64,000 nucleotides of DNA from Acaryochloris sp. CCMEE 5410 (lineage in GTDB: Bacteria; Cyanobacteriota; Cyanobacteriia; Thermosynechococcales; Thermosynechococcaceae), in contig NZ_AFEJ02000001.1 in the NCBI RefSeq assembly GCF_000238775.2, positions 1,798,001 through 1,862,000 on the forward strand, read 5' to 3'. The position numbers were made by a program, and so were the translations under genes. Below the pieces are notes generated by a model. That model saw only the letters and a program-made list of their open reading frames with translations. It was not told where the DNA came from and did not search any database. Positions 55,359 to 64,000 of this stretch are shown here, in pieces (the first letter of the stretch is position 1; every line of letters begins with the position of its first letter).

Positions 55359-57023
55359 ATGACGGAAGCGCAAGCACCCCATCTAGAAGAAGTAGAGGTG
55401 ACGCCTTGGCGCGAATACTTCAGCTTCAGTACTGACCACAAGGTGATTGGCATTCAATATCTGGTCACGAGCTTTGTGTTCTATCTGATTGGTGGACTTC
55501 TGGCGGAATTGGTACGGACCGAGTTGGCAACGCCGGCTTCAGATTTTGTGCAGCGGGAAACCTACAACGAACTGTTCACGATGCACGCCACAATCATGAT
55601 CTTTTTGTGGATCATCCCCACCCTGACGGGCGGCTTTGGCAATTTTTTGGTGCCGCTGATGATTGGGGCTAGGGATATGGCCTTCCCGAAACTGAATGCG
55701 ATCGCATTTTGGATCATCCCACCCACTAGCATTCTCTTGTTGTGCAGCTTCTTTGTTGGGCCCGCTGCTGCAGGCTGGACCTCCTATCCGCCTTTGAGCT
55801 TAATGACCAACAAAGCGGGAGAAGCTATCTGGATTCTGGGCGTTATTCTTCTGGGAACGTCATCGATTATGGCGGGGCTGAACTTTCTGGTCACCATCCT
55901 TAAAATGCGCATTCCCAGCATGACCTTGAATGATATGCCTCTGTTTTGCTGGGCTATGTTAGCGACCTCGGCCCTCCAGCTGGTGGCAACCCCTGTTTTG
56001 AGTGGCGCCATGGTGTTGTTAGGCTTTGACTTATTGGTTGGCACCAACTTCTTTAACCCAGCAGGGGGTGGCGACCCAATTGTCTACCAGCATATGTTCT
56101 GGTTCTATTCCCACCCGGCGGTTTACATTATGATTTTGCCAGCCTTTGGCTTAATCTCGGAAATTCTGCCGGTCCATGCCCGCAAACCGATTTTTGGCTA
56201 TCAAGCGATTGCCTATTCCAGTATTGCCATTAGCTTTTTGGGGTTGATTGTCTGGGCTCACCATATGTTTACCAGTGGCACCCCCGACTGGCTACGGATG
56301 TTCTTTATGATTGCCACGATGGTGATCGCCGTGCCCACGGGCATTAAGGTGTTTAGCTGGGTAGCAACGGTGTGGGGCGGCAAGCTGAACTTATGCAGCG
56401 CCATGCTGTTTGGGATGGCCTTTGTCTCCATGTTTGTGGTCGGTGGCCTCAGCGGGGTGATGGTGGCCTCGGTACCCTTTGATATCCATGTGCACGATAC
56501 CTATTTTGTTGTTGCTCACCTGCATTACGTCTTATTTGGCGGCAGCGTATTTGGCATCTATGCCGGACTCTATCACTGGTTTCCCAAAATGACCGGGCGG
56601 ATGCTGAATGAATTCTGGGGCAAGGTGCATTTTGCCATGACCTTTGTCGGCTTCAATATTTGCTTTTTGCCCATGCATGTCTTGGGACTACAAGGGATGA
56701 ATCGTCGAATTGCCGAATATGATCCAAAGTTTGCAGCTTTGAATGTCGTGTGTACGATTGGGTCCTATATTTTGGCGACCTCGACAATTCCTTTTGTAGT
56801 TAATGCGGTGTGGAGTTGGTTGGCAGGCCCCAGAGCCAACAGTAATCCTTGGAAAGGACTGACTTTAGAGTGGACAGTTCCTTCCCCTCCACCCGTAGAA
56901 AACTTTGAGGAAGATCCCGTCCTAGCGATTGGTCCCTATGATTATGGGACGCCCAAGGCCCTCGATTTTGTGGCGGCCACCCTAGCACCTGCCCCAGCCC
57001 TAGCAGCTGACAGCTTAGAGTAA
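55359..57023 (+). CDS. ctaD: Cytochrome c oxidase subunit I
   Basis: The catalytic subunit with heme a, heme a3 and CuB. It has 554 residues and 12 helices. Metal ligands are in TMHATIMIFLW (heme a), YSHPAVYIMILPAFG (CuB His and the cross-linking Tyr), WAHHMFTSGTPD (two CuB His), and HDTYFVVAHLHYVLFGG (heme a3 and heme a His). The HPAVY version with Ala at the usual Glu position is common in cyanobacteria. It lies 66 bp after ctaC. Confidence 0.97.
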   Translation: MTEAQAPHLEEVEVTPWREYFSFSTDHKVIGIQYLVTSFVFYLIGGLLAELVRTELATPASDFVQRETYNELFTMHATIMIFLWIIPTLTGGFGNFLVPLMIGARDMAFPKLNAIAFWIIPPTSILLLCSFFVGPAAAGWTSYPPLSLMTNKAGEAIWILGVILLGTSSIMAGLNFLVTILKMRIPSMTLNDMPLFCWAMLATSALQLVATPVLSGAMVLLGFDLLVGTNFFNPAGGGDPIVYQHMFWFYSHPAVYIMILPAFGLISEILPVHARKPIFGYQAIAYSSIAISFLGLIVWAHHMFTSGTPDWLRMFFMIATMVIAVPTGIKVFSWVATVWGGKLNLCSAMLFGMAFVSMFVVGGLSGVMVASVPFDIHVHDTYFVVAHLHYVLFGGSVFGIYAGLYHWFPKMTGRMLNEFWGKVHFAMTFVGFNICFLPMHVLGLQGMNRRIAEYDPKFAALNVVCTIGSYILATSTIPFVVNAVWSWLAGPRANSNPWKGLTLEWTVPSPPPVENFEEDPVLAIGPYDYGTPKALDFVAATLAPAPALAADSLE

Positions 57024-57064
57024 GCCCCTCCACCACCTGAACACGTTAGCAACATTGGATACCT

Positions 57065-57691
57065 ATGCAAGGTTCAACAGCCGATCAAAATCAAGCCGAC
57101 ATCGCCTATGCCGCCACAGTGGAAACCGCTGAGCACCATAGTGAGCATCCCGATTTACGACTGTTCGGTTTTATTGTGTTCCTCGTCTCAGAAAGCATGT
57201 TATTCCTGGGACTTTTTGTGGCCTATTTTGCCTTTCGGGTGGTGACCCCTGAGTGGCCACCAGAGGGCACTGAAGAGCTAGAATTGATGCTCCCTGGCAT
57301 CAACACCATTATTTTGATTTCCAGTAGTTTTGTGATTCACAAGGCTGACACTGCCATTAAGCAGAGTGGTGATGTTAAAGCCGCCCGATTGTGGTTTGCG
57401 ATTACCATTGCCATGGGCGCGACCTTCTTAGCAGGGCAGGTCTATGAGTACAACCATCTGGGATTTGGTTTAACCACCAATCTCTTTGCCAGCACCTTCT
57501 ATCTGTTAACTGGTTTTCACGGCTTGCATGTGTTTGTTGGCTTGCTGTTAATGTCAACTGTGCTGTGGCGCTCACGAGTTCCCGGTCACTATTCTGAAAC
57601 CAGCCACTTTGGCATTGAAGCTACCGAAGTCTACTGGCACTTTGTGGATGTTATTTGGATTGTTCTATTCCTGATTTTGTATCTTCTCTAG
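57065..57691 (+). CDS. ctaE: Cytochrome c oxidase subunit III
   Basis: A 208-residue membrane subunit, the short five-helix type usual in bacteria. Features are LFGFIVFLVSESMLFLGLFV and the end ATEVYWHFVDVIWIVLF. It lies 41 bp after ctaD and completes the ctaCDE operon. Its stop is only 5 bp before the nadC start, so nadC is probably read on the same transcript. Confidence 0.95.
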   Translation: MQGSTADQNQADIAYAATVETAEHHSEHPDLRLFGFIVFLVSESMLFLGLFVAYFAFRVVTPEWPPEGTEELELMLPGINTIILISSSFVIHKADTAIKQSGDVKAARLWFAITIAMGATFLAGQVYEYNHLGFGLTTNLFASTFYLLTGFHGLHVFVGLLLMSTVLWRSRVPGHYSETSHFGIEATEVYWHFVDVIWIVLFLILYLL

Positions 57692-57696
57692 AATCT

Positions 57697-58563
57697 GTGG
57701 CAAATTTACCTCCTTGGCTGATTCTGGACCCCCTTTTGCAGACCTGGTTAGCTGAAGATATTGGCCGAGGCGATCGCACCACCCAAGCCCTTTGGCCTGA
57801 CGGTTCAGAAGCCGATTGGGGACAAGCAGAACTCCGATTGAAGCAGCCGGGGGTTGTTGCTGGTTTACCTCTATTTCAGCGCGTATTTCATCTCCTGAGT
57901 CCCCAGGTGGAGATCAAGCCTGGCGTTAAGGAAGGGGAGGCCAACCCCTCTGGAACTGTCATTGCTCAGCTCCAAGGGCCTATGGCTGCCTTACTCATGG
58001 GAGAGCGTGTCGCCCTTAACCTGATCATGCCGTTAAGTGGCATCGCCTCCCTCACGCGTACCTATGCCGAGAAAATTGCGGATCTGCCCACCCAGCTTGT
58101 TGATACCCGCAAGACGACCCCAGGTCTACGCATCTTAGAAAAATATGCCACCCAGGTCGGAGGGGCCGTCAATCATCGTATGGGCCTGGATGATGCGGTG
58201 ATGATAAAGGACAACCATATTGTTGCTGCTGGGGGCATCGGTGAGGCGATTCGTCGCGTGCGTCAGCACATTCCGTTTCCCCTGGCTATTGAAGTGGAAA
58301 CAGAGAGTCTGGAGCAGGTTCAGGAGGCCGTGGACCATCAGGCCGATATCATTATGCTCGACAATATGGCGGTGGAGCAGATGCAATCTGCCGTCAAACT
58401 CATTCGAGTCCAGGGGGCTCCCACAGTCAAAATTGAAGCGTCGGGAAATATCAATTTGCAAACCATTAGGGCTGTTGCTGAAACAGGCGTGGACTATATC
58501 TCTACGAGCGCCACGATTACCCAAGCGAGTTGGTTGGATCTAAGCCTTAATTTTAGGGACTAA
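57697..58563 (+). CDS. nadC: Nicotinate-nucleotide pyrophosphorylase (carboxylating)
   Basis: Converts quinolinate and PRPP to nicotinic acid mononucleotide in NAD synthesis. With GTG at 57697 the length is 288 residues, normal for the family. Family segments are AEDIGRGDRTTQAL, ALNLIMPLSGIASLTRTYAE, DTRKTTPGLRILEKYATQVG, VMIKDNHI, and IEVETESLEQVQEA. The frame is open further into ctaE, but only GTG 57697 gives a family-like N-terminus. It is linked by spacing to the oxidase operon. Confidence 0.95.
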   Translation: MANLPPWLILDPLLQTWLAEDIGRGDRTTQALWPDGSEADWGQAELRLKQPGVVAGLPLFQRVFHLLSPQVEIKPGVKEGEANPSGTVIAQLQGPMAALLMGERVALNLIMPLSGIASLTRTYAEKIADLPTQLVDTRKTTPGLRILEKYATQVGGAVNHRMGLDDAVMIKDNHIVAAGGIGEAIRRVRQHIPFPLAIEVETESLEQVQEAVDHQADIIMLDNMAVEQMQSAVKLIRVQGAPTVKIEASGNINLQTIRAVAETGVDYISTSATITQASWLDLSLNFRD

Positions 58564-58830
58564 TTCCAGGCTTTCCCAGGGTTGAGTGACCCGTTAGGAA
58601 ACAAAACTTAAAGATTGTGCTTTCCCAACCCTAAATATCTGACATGAGTAGTCTTAGAAAGGTTTTCAGAGGTTTTATTCTTGCTATCTGGGCCAGAGGT
58701 TTGTTATCTGAACCCTGCTCGGTGGGTATGCAAGAATCAACAAGCAGTGCGACCCGCCACGTTTTGCGGTTAACTTAGAATATCTTGATTACTGGACGAT
58801 TTTTATTGTCTTACATGCAGGTCATCCCCC

Positions 58831-59820
58831 ATGTCTGACCTTCCGTTTACGCTGGATCAACTCCGCATTCTCAAAGCGATTGCTGCGGAGGGGAGTTTTA
58901 AGCGTGCCGCTGATAGCCTATATGTTTCTCAACCTGCCGTTAGCCTTCAAGTCCAAAACTTAGAGCGCCAGCTAGCCGTCCCCTTGTTTGACCGCGGCGG
59001 TCGCCGAGCCCAGTTGACCGAAGCAGGCCATCTTCTCCTGGACTACGGGGATAAAATTTTGGCCCTCTGTCAGGAAACCTGCCGTGCCATCGAAGATTTG
59101 CAAAACTTGCAGGGTGGAACCTTGGTCATTGGAGCGAGTCAAACCACGGGCACCTATCTTATGCCTCGGTTGATCGGCTTGTTCCGTCAGGCATACCCTG
59201 ACGTGGCAGTCCAGCTACATGTCCATTCCACCCGTCGCACCTGCTGGAGTATTGTCAATGGCCAAGTTGATTTAGCGATTATCGGTGGGGAAGTCCCCCT
59301 AGAATTGCAAGAATCCTTAGAAAGGACAGCCTATGCCGAAGACGAGCTTGCGCTAATTTTGCCAGAGTCTCACCCCCTCGCAGAGTCATCAGTTATTCAA
59401 CGAGAAGATCTTTACAAGCTGAGCTTTATCACGTTGGATGCTCAATCCACCATTCGCAAAGTGATCGATCAAATCTTGACGCGGGGTAACATTGATCCGC
59501 GTTTGTTAAAAATTGAAATGGAGCTTAATTCCATCGAGGCAATCAAAAATGCCGTCCAATCAGGCTTAGGAGCCGCCTTTGTTTCTACATCCGCGATTGA
59601 GAAAGAACTGGAGCTGGGGAGTCTAAAGCGGGTAAAAATTGAGAACGTTGCTATAAAGAGGATATTATCTCTGATTATCAATCCCAATCGATATCGCTCC
59701 AAAGCGGCAGAAATTTTTATCTCAGAGATTTTGCCTAAGTTTAGTACCCTATCCTCAGACCTAAAAAGGATTGCCAACTCATCTGACGATGCTGAACTCG
59801 TTACCTCTGCCACTAACTAG
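58831..59820 (+). CDS. rbcR: LysR-type regulator RbcR
   Basis: A LysR-family transcription factor of 329 residues. The N-terminal helix-turn-helix is [20 protein letters not shown]. The start [20 protein letters not shown] and [20 protein letters not shown] match RbcR (Ycf30), the regulator of RuBisCO genes in cyanobacteria and red-lineage plastids. The ligand domain spans 95-300. No RuBisCO genes are in the window. Naming rests on remembered sequence similarity. Confidence 0.85.
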   Translation: MSDLPFTLDQLRILKAIAAEGSFKRAADSLYVSQPAVSLQVQNLERQLAVPLFDRGGRRAQLTEAGHLLLDYGDKILALCQETCRAIEDLQNLQGGTLVIGASQTTGTYLMPRLIGLFRQAYPDVAVQLHVHSTRRTCWSIVNGQVDLAIIGGEVPLELQESLERTAYAEDELALILPESHPLAESSVIQREDLYKLSFITLDAQSTIRKVIDQILTRGNIDPRLLKIEMELNSIEAIKNAVQSGLGAAFVSTSAIEKELELGSLKRVKIENVAIKRILSLIINPNRYRSKAAEIFISEILPKFSTLSSDLKRIANSSDDAELVTSATN

Positions 59821-59846
59821 TTTTTGCGAGTAGCTGCAACTCTTCA

Positions 59847-61334
59847 ATGGAGATTTACTGTACCCGCCCGAATTGTCAGCGTCCGAATAACTATTTCGCT
59901 GACCTGGATGATCCTCAAACCCTCAAAACCGTACAGCAAAAGTTTTGCTTAAGCTGTGGTATGCCGTTGATCCTGATCGGTCGGTATTTGCCATCTCGGC
60001 TGCTGGCCAAAGGTGGATTTGGCGCTGCGTATCTAGCTTGTGATCGCTATACGCCGGGCCTACGAGAATGTGTGGTGAAGCAATTTCAACCCACAGGATT
60101 AGGGCCGAACCAGATGCAAATGGCCCAAAGCTTATTTCAGCGAGAAGCCGAAGTTCTAGAAAAGTTGGGTCGGCATCCGCAAATTCCAGATCTATTTGCG
60201 TTCTTTGAGTTACCGGTCTCTGGAAGGGGATCACAGCCTGCTGAAGATTTCTTCTATCTAGTCCAAGAATTTATCAACGGCAAAACATTAGAGGAAGAGT
60301 TAGAGGACAAAACTCAGTTCCAGGAAAAAGAAATCCTGGAACTGCTGCAAGAGCTTTTGCCGGTACTCCAGTTTGTCCATGAGAATGGCTCAATTCATCG
60401 GGATATCAAGCCGTCGAATATCATGCGCCATACCCATACCAATATGACCCAAACGGGCAATGGCTTGCTGTATCTGCTGGATTTTGGGGCTGTGAAGCAG
60501 GTGGCGAATGTGGCCGCGCCGACCCCTAGTAAAGCCACCAGCATCTACACCCCTTTTTATGCGCCACCAGAGCAAACCCATGGCAATCAGGTATTTCCTT
60601 CCTCTGATTTATATGCCTTGGCCGTCACCTGTATTGTCCTGTTAACGGGGAAAGCCCCCAACGACTTATTCGATACATCCCACAATCAGTGGAAATGGCG
60701 ACCCTATGTTCAAGTCAGTGATCGTCTGGCTCTGATTTTGGATCGAATTTTAGAGACGTCACCCCAAAAACGATTTCAGTCTGCTGCTGAAATTCTGGCT
60801 GCATTGGGGCAACCCCACTCTAGTCTGGGTCAACCTCTCAACTACAGTCAGCCTGTCCCCCAATCTCCCCCGGCTCCTGCCGCTCCAGCTTCCACGCCTG
60901 CACCCTCACCCCCTTCACCTGCAGCGCCGACTCCTCAGGCCGTCAGTCCTGCCGCTCCAGCCCCAGTTCGGGTAAAAACGCCACCGTCTTTTTCCATCGT
61001 TCGCCTGTTAGGAGGAGCAGCCTTTACGGGATTTGAAGGCGGCTTGCTGGCGGTGGCCCTGACGAGCTTCTTGGGCACAACCCTAGTCAGCGGTGGCTTT
61101 TGGCTAGGTCTAGTGGCGGTTTTGGTCTACTGTCAGTTGCAACAATGGATTGAACGGGTTGATCTGGTGATCATTGCCGGACTGACCTTACTGATTATCT
61201 TCTTTGTGCCGGCGCTGCAGGGGGGTAATCCGATTCAATCTATTCTGTTGCTGGGCGTGGTATCTGGTTTGGTATTGATGACCCTGAGTCTCGTGTTTCG
61301 ACTGATTTATGGTGTGTTATCTCAGTTTCTTTGA
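59847..61334 (+). CDS. Membrane Ser/Thr protein kinase with zinc-ribbon N-terminus
   Basis: A 495-residue Hanks-type kinase. Residues 5-38 have a zinc-ribbon pair (CTRPNC and CLSCG). The kinase domain spans 45-320: LLAKGGFGAAYLACD, VVKQF (ATP Lys), SIHRDIKPSNIMRH (catalytic loop), DFGAVKQ, and APPEQ. A Pro/Ala/Ser-rich linker (about 330-385) follows, then three to four membrane helices to the end. It lies 26 bp after rbcR. Substrates are unknown. The catalytic residues are complete, so it should be active. Confidence 0.9.
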   Translation: MEIYCTRPNCQRPNNYFADLDDPQTLKTVQQKFCLSCGMPLILIGRYLPSRLLAKGGFGAAYLACDRYTPGLRECVVKQFQPTGLGPNQMQMAQSLFQREAEVLEKLGRHPQIPDLFAFFELPVSGRGSQPAEDFFYLVQEFINGKTLEEELEDKTQFQEKEILELLQELLPVLQFVHENGSIHRDIKPSNIMRHTHTNMTQTGNGLLYLLDFGAVKQVANVAAPTPSKATSIYTPFYAPPEQTHGNQVFPSSDLYALAVTCIVLLTGKAPNDLFDTSHNQWKWRPYVQVSDRLALILDRILETSPQKRFQSAAEILAALGQPHSSLGQPLNYSQPVPQSPPAPAAPASTPAPSPPSPAAPTPQAVSPAAPAPVRVKTPPSFSIVRLLGGAAFTGFEGGLLAVALTSFLGTTLVSGGFWLGLVAVLVYCQLQQWIERVDLVIIAGLTLLIIFFVPALQGGNPIQSILLLGVVSGLVLMTLSLVFRLIYGVLSQFL

Positions 61335-61346
61335 TTATTTAGCTCC

Positions 61347-62456
61347 ATGATTGATCCTCTCCCCCCTGGTTCGTCCCCTTGGCTAGTCGCCGAACAATTC
61401 AAATCTGCCGGGACCATTGTTGATGTCCAAGAATTTGGTCAAGGCAATATTAACAGTACGTTTCTGGTCACCTTAGATACAGCAACGGACCAACGGTTTA
61501 TTCTGCAGCGCATTAATACCCAGGTATTTCAGCAGCCTCAATTGGTGATGCGGAATATTCGCACCTATTCAGAGCATGTCTGTCAGCGACTGCAAGCGGA
61601 TGGATGCCAACGTCGTTGGGAAGTGCCCCAAGTCCTGCTAACCTCCGACCGTCAAGATCATTGGGTCAGTCCCAATGGGGACTTTTGGCGGGCCATGAGC
61701 TTTGTGGAAACGGCCCAAGCCCTTCAGGAAATCACGACTCCCGATCAGGCGGAAGAGGTGGGCTATGCCTTAGGGATGTTTCACCATCTAATTAGCGATC
61801 TACCAGCGGAGCATCTGGCGGATACCCTAGAGGGATTTCATATTACCCCTCAATATTTACAGCAGTTTGAGCAGGTGCAGGATACCCGGGTTGAGTTGAC
61901 GCCTGAAGTGGAGTATTGCCTGCAATTTGTGTGCGATCGCAAACAAGATACCAATATTCTCGAAGCGGCAAAAGCAGAGGGCAAACTCCGTCTTCGCCTG
62001 ATGCATGGCGATCCTAAGATCAACAACATCTTGATGGATACAGATACTCAGCAGGCGGTGAGTGTCATCGATCTTGATACGGTCAAACCAGGACTCATTC
62101 ACTACGATATTGGCGATTGTCTGCGGTCGGGCTGTAACCCCTTGGGGGAAGAAACGGAACAGTGGGAAATGGTCCACTTTGACCTCAAGATGTGCCAGCG
62201 AATCTTACAAGGCTATTTGGCGGTAGCCCAGTCCTTTCTCACAGCAGATGATTATGACTACCTCTATGATGCGATTCGTCTGATTGCCTTTGAACTGGGG
62301 CTACGCTTTTTTACGGATTACCTGGCGGGCAATGTCTATTTCAAAGTCGACCATCCAGACCATAATCTCAACCGTGCCTTAGTCCAGTTCAAGTTAACTG
62401 AGAGTATCGAAGCCCAATCCGACGCGATTCAAGCCCTGATCCAATCTTTGCGATGA
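61347..62456 (+). CDS. APH/ChoK-family phosphotransferase (N-acetylhexosamine kinase-like)
   Basis: A 369-residue kinase-like enzyme of the aminoglycoside phosphotransferase fold. The catalytic loop is LMHGDPKINNILMD, the metal site is VIDLDTVKPGLIHYDIGDCL, and the N-terminal FGQGNINSTFLV is like NahK-type sugar kinases. The substrate is probably a small hydroxyl compound such as a sugar. It lies 12 bp after the kinase gene and overlaps the next gene by 4 bp. Confidence 0.85.
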   Translation: MIDPLPPGSSPWLVAEQFKSAGTIVDVQEFGQGNINSTFLVTLDTATDQRFILQRINTQVFQQPQLVMRNIRTYSEHVCQRLQADGCQRRWEVPQVLLTSDRQDHWVSPNGDFWRAMSFVETAQALQEITTPDQAEEVGYALGMFHHLISDLPAEHLADTLEGFHITPQYLQQFEQVQDTRVELTPEVEYCLQFVCDRKQDTNILEAAKAEGKLRLRLMHGDPKINNILMDTDTQQAVSVIDLDTVKPGLIHYDIGDCLRSGCNPLGEETEQWEMVHFDLKMCQRILQGYLAVAQSFLTADDYDYLYDAIRLIAFELGLRFFTDYLAGNVYFKVDHPDHNLNRALVQFKLTESIEAQSDAIQALIQSLR

Positions 62457-62977
62457 CTGCCTTTTCCCTCCAGCCTTTTGGCGACCCCCACCCCGATATC
62501 ACGATTACTGGTACCTTAGAGCGCGAGGGGAATCAACTTGCGATCGCATACACAGTTTCTGGCCATTTAGATCAGGTGATGATTCCCTCGCCGTCATTAC
62601 CGACTCGCCAATTTGATCTATGGGAAGCGACCTGTCTGGAATTTTTTCTAGGGCAGCCTCACCAACCTCATTATTGGGAGTTTAATCTCTCCCCTGCGGG
62701 ACATTGGAATGTCTTTCACCTGGAGGCTTACCGCCAAGGCTTACAGGAGGTTGAGGGGATCACAGAACTGCCGTTCCATGTCCATCACCAGCAGACAGCC
62801 CTCACATTATCCTTAACCTTTGATCTCAACCAGATCATGGGGGCTTCCCCACCCTTAGACATGGGATTTTGTGCCGTCATCCAATCGCCTGAGCAGTCCC
62901 TGAGCTACTGGGCGCTATGTCATCCGGGATCTGAGGCTGATTTCCATCGACGGGATAGTTTTATCCTGGGACTCTAA
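62453..62977 (+). CDS. DOMON-like domain protein
   Basis: A 174-residue beta-rich protein starting MTAFSLQPFGDPHPDITITG, with the DOMON-like core WEATCLEFFLGQPHQPHYWE and FNLSPAGHWNVFHLEAYRQG. DOMON folds bind heme or sugars, and similar stand-alone proteins in cyanobacteria are annotated only as DOMON-like. Its ATG overlaps the end of the phosphotransferase gene (ATGA), so the two proteins are made together and may act on the same substrate. Confidence 0.78.
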   Translation: MTAFSLQPFGDPHPDITITGTLEREGNQLAIAYTVSGHLDQVMIPSPSLPTRQFDLWEATCLEFFLGQPHQPHYWEFNLSPAGHWNVFHLEAYRQGLQEVEGITELPFHVHHQQTALTLSLTFDLNQIMGASPPLDMGFCAVIQSPEQSLSYWALCHPGSEADFHRRDSFILGL

Positions 62978-63172
62978 CTGGTGTAGAACGCAGGTGGTGA
63001 CGATTTTGCCTTGCGTAGAGTATTGATATCTACAGAGGATTTTCTCCTTTTAGGTAGTAAGGACCCAAACTTACGAGTTTTTACGGTGGCATCAGACTGC
63101 ATTGCGCTTTTACCTTAAGACTAAAGCCAATAATGGCCGTCCATTCGCCGTTCTTCTTCTAAAATAGACATT

Positions 63173-63739
63173 ATGAATGTACAAGCTCCAGCACTGCCAA
63201 CAGTGGTTACCCAAGATTGTCATGTGTTGATGATTGAAGAAGAAGAAGGGATTCGCTGTGTATTGTTAGAGTCCCCCACTTATTCTCTAGGACGAGATAA
63301 AAAAAATTCCATCGTGTTGCCTGCGTCCAAAGCAGTATCCCGTTTTCATGCCATGCTCTTGCGCATCCCCGGGGCCAATAGCTCTGGTTATAGCTACCGA
63401 ATTGTCGATGGAGATGCAACGGGTAAGCTGAGCACCAATGGTGTCGTCGTTAATGGTGAGCGGACAACCTCCCATACTTTGATCGAGGGGGATGCTGTCA
63501 TGTTAGGGAATGTTAAAGCGTCCTATCGCTTGCTGACCTTGTCTTCATCAGGGCTGAACCAGGTAAGTGTCGAAGGCATCGATATTCGTAGTACCCTTCC
63601 CCATACTTTCAATCCTCACGCTACTTTGACCAAGGAACATATTGCTCAATCTGGCATGAATAATACAATGCCTCCGACTGAAGAAGATTTACCCCCCACC
63701 ATGTTTTTCAAGAAAGCGCCCAAGAAAACTGCGCCTTAA
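63173..63739 (+). CDS. FHA domain protein
   Basis: A 188-residue protein whose residues 15-120 form a forkhead-associated domain, which binds phosphothreonine. Family marks are YSLGRDKKNSIVLPASKAVS (Gly-Arg strand), RFHAMLLR, and the loop STNGVVVNGER. The tail is Pro/Lys-rich. It lies a few genes after a Ser/Thr kinase, so it may read that kinase's marks, which is an inference from proximity only. Confidence 0.9.
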   Translation: MNVQAPALPTVVTQDCHVLMIEEEEGIRCVLLESPTYSLGRDKKNSIVLPASKAVSRFHAMLLRIPGANSSGYSYRIVDGDATGKLSTNGVVVNGERTTSHTLIEGDAVMLGNVKASYRLLTLSSSGLNQVSVEGIDIRSTLPHTFNPHATLTKEHIAQSGMNNTMPPTEEDLPPTMFFKKAPKKTAP

Positions 63740-63766
63740 TAGCACCATTATCGATGGCCGGAGGGG

Positions 63767-64000
63767 CTATGACCCTTGGCAGACAGATAACTGTTCCTGG
63801 GGATGATGGTCTAAATAGTCAGCTAGCCAATCGCAACCTCGCTGAAGTAAGGCATCTAAATGGGCTTGAGGGGTCTCAGACAGCTGCCAAGTCTGAATAG
63901 ATCCGTCATTGGCAACGGAGGTCAACTGCTGGCCCTGGGGGTCAAAGCTAAGATCTTGGATGACTGTAGCGTGACCATCAAATTCCATTTGGAGGTTGCC
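63767..64000 (-). CDS. WD40-repeat protein, C-terminal end
   Basis: The last 77 codons of a gene that continues off the right edge. One WD40 unit is visible (GHATVIQDLSFDPQGQQLTS, then DGSIQTWQLSE). The tail ALLQRGCDWLADYLDHHPQE is typical of large cyanobacterial WD40 proteins, which often carry an NB-ARC or kinase domain at the front. The front part is not in the window, so its type is open. Confidence 0.85.
   Translation of the reverse strand, partial: GNLQMEFDGHATVIQDLSFDPQGQQLTSVANDGSIQTWQLSETPQAHLDALLQRGCDWLADYLDHHPQEQLSVCQGS

Overview
The window is chromosomal DNA from a cyanobacterium. The evidence is cytochrome b6 and subunit IV (petB-petD), a ferredoxin-NADP reductase (petH), a CAAD/CURT1-type thylakoid protein, an acyl-lipid desaturase of the DesA type, an RbcR-type LysR regulator, a DUF92/VTE6-type protein, and the octamer GCGATCGC (HIP1), which I counted more than 20 times. 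An Acaryochloris-like strain is possible, because the PetH lacks the usual phycobilisome-linker domain and insertion sequences are present. That guess rests on memory, not on a search.

Layout. 0-6.4 kb: housekeeping genes (VOC fragment, DUF92, rdgB, RNase HI with an extra C-terminal domain, CAAD protein, HD hydrolase, ctpA). 6.5-9.5 kb: petB-petD, then about 1 kb of hairpin-rich non-coding DNA with one 37-residue membrane ORF, then def. 9.6-16 kb: dprA, miaB, desA-aroK, and a three-gene ECF sigma / anti-sigma / LTXXQ stress module. 16-22 kb: a TPR-CHAT protein with a degenerate active site, a cobA-hemD fusion, and an IS630-type element inserted in the signal peptide of a lipoprotein gene. 22-34 kb: peptide-type ABC transporter genes, DUF1517, murG, the minCDE cluster, a YvcK/CofD-like protein, and a GH57 branching enzyme. 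34-37 kb: an ABC-2 permease, an IS1-type element with an 8-bp target duplication, and a VTT-domain membrane protein. 37-44.5 kb: queA; glycosyltransferase, MFS, recO and deoC in one direction; a TraB/GumN lipoprotein. 45-49.5 kb: petH, small membrane and zinc-ribbon proteins, and an ATP-grasp ligase. 49.5-64 kb: a DrrAB-like exporter, heme A synthesis (ctaA, ctaB) divergent from cytochrome oxidase ctaCDE, then nadC, rbcR, a membrane Ser/Thr kinase, an APH-type kinase with a DOMON-like partner, an FHA protein, and the end of a WD40 protein.

How genes work together. petBD and petH serve photosynthetic electron flow. ctaA and ctaB make heme A for the oxidase encoded by ctaCDE. minCDE place the division septum. 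The sigma, anti-sigma and LTXXQ genes overlap and probably form one envelope-stress circuit.

The best-supported unusual items are: (1) an IS630 element whose precise removal restores an in-frame lipoprotein signal peptide; (2) a PetH with an unrecognised four-cysteine N-terminal domain in place of the CpcD-like domain; (3) the structured petD-def intergenic region; (4) several small ORFs, two of them tightly linked to downstream genes. I found no CRISPR array, rRNA or convincing tRNA, and no clear undescribed multi-gene defence system.
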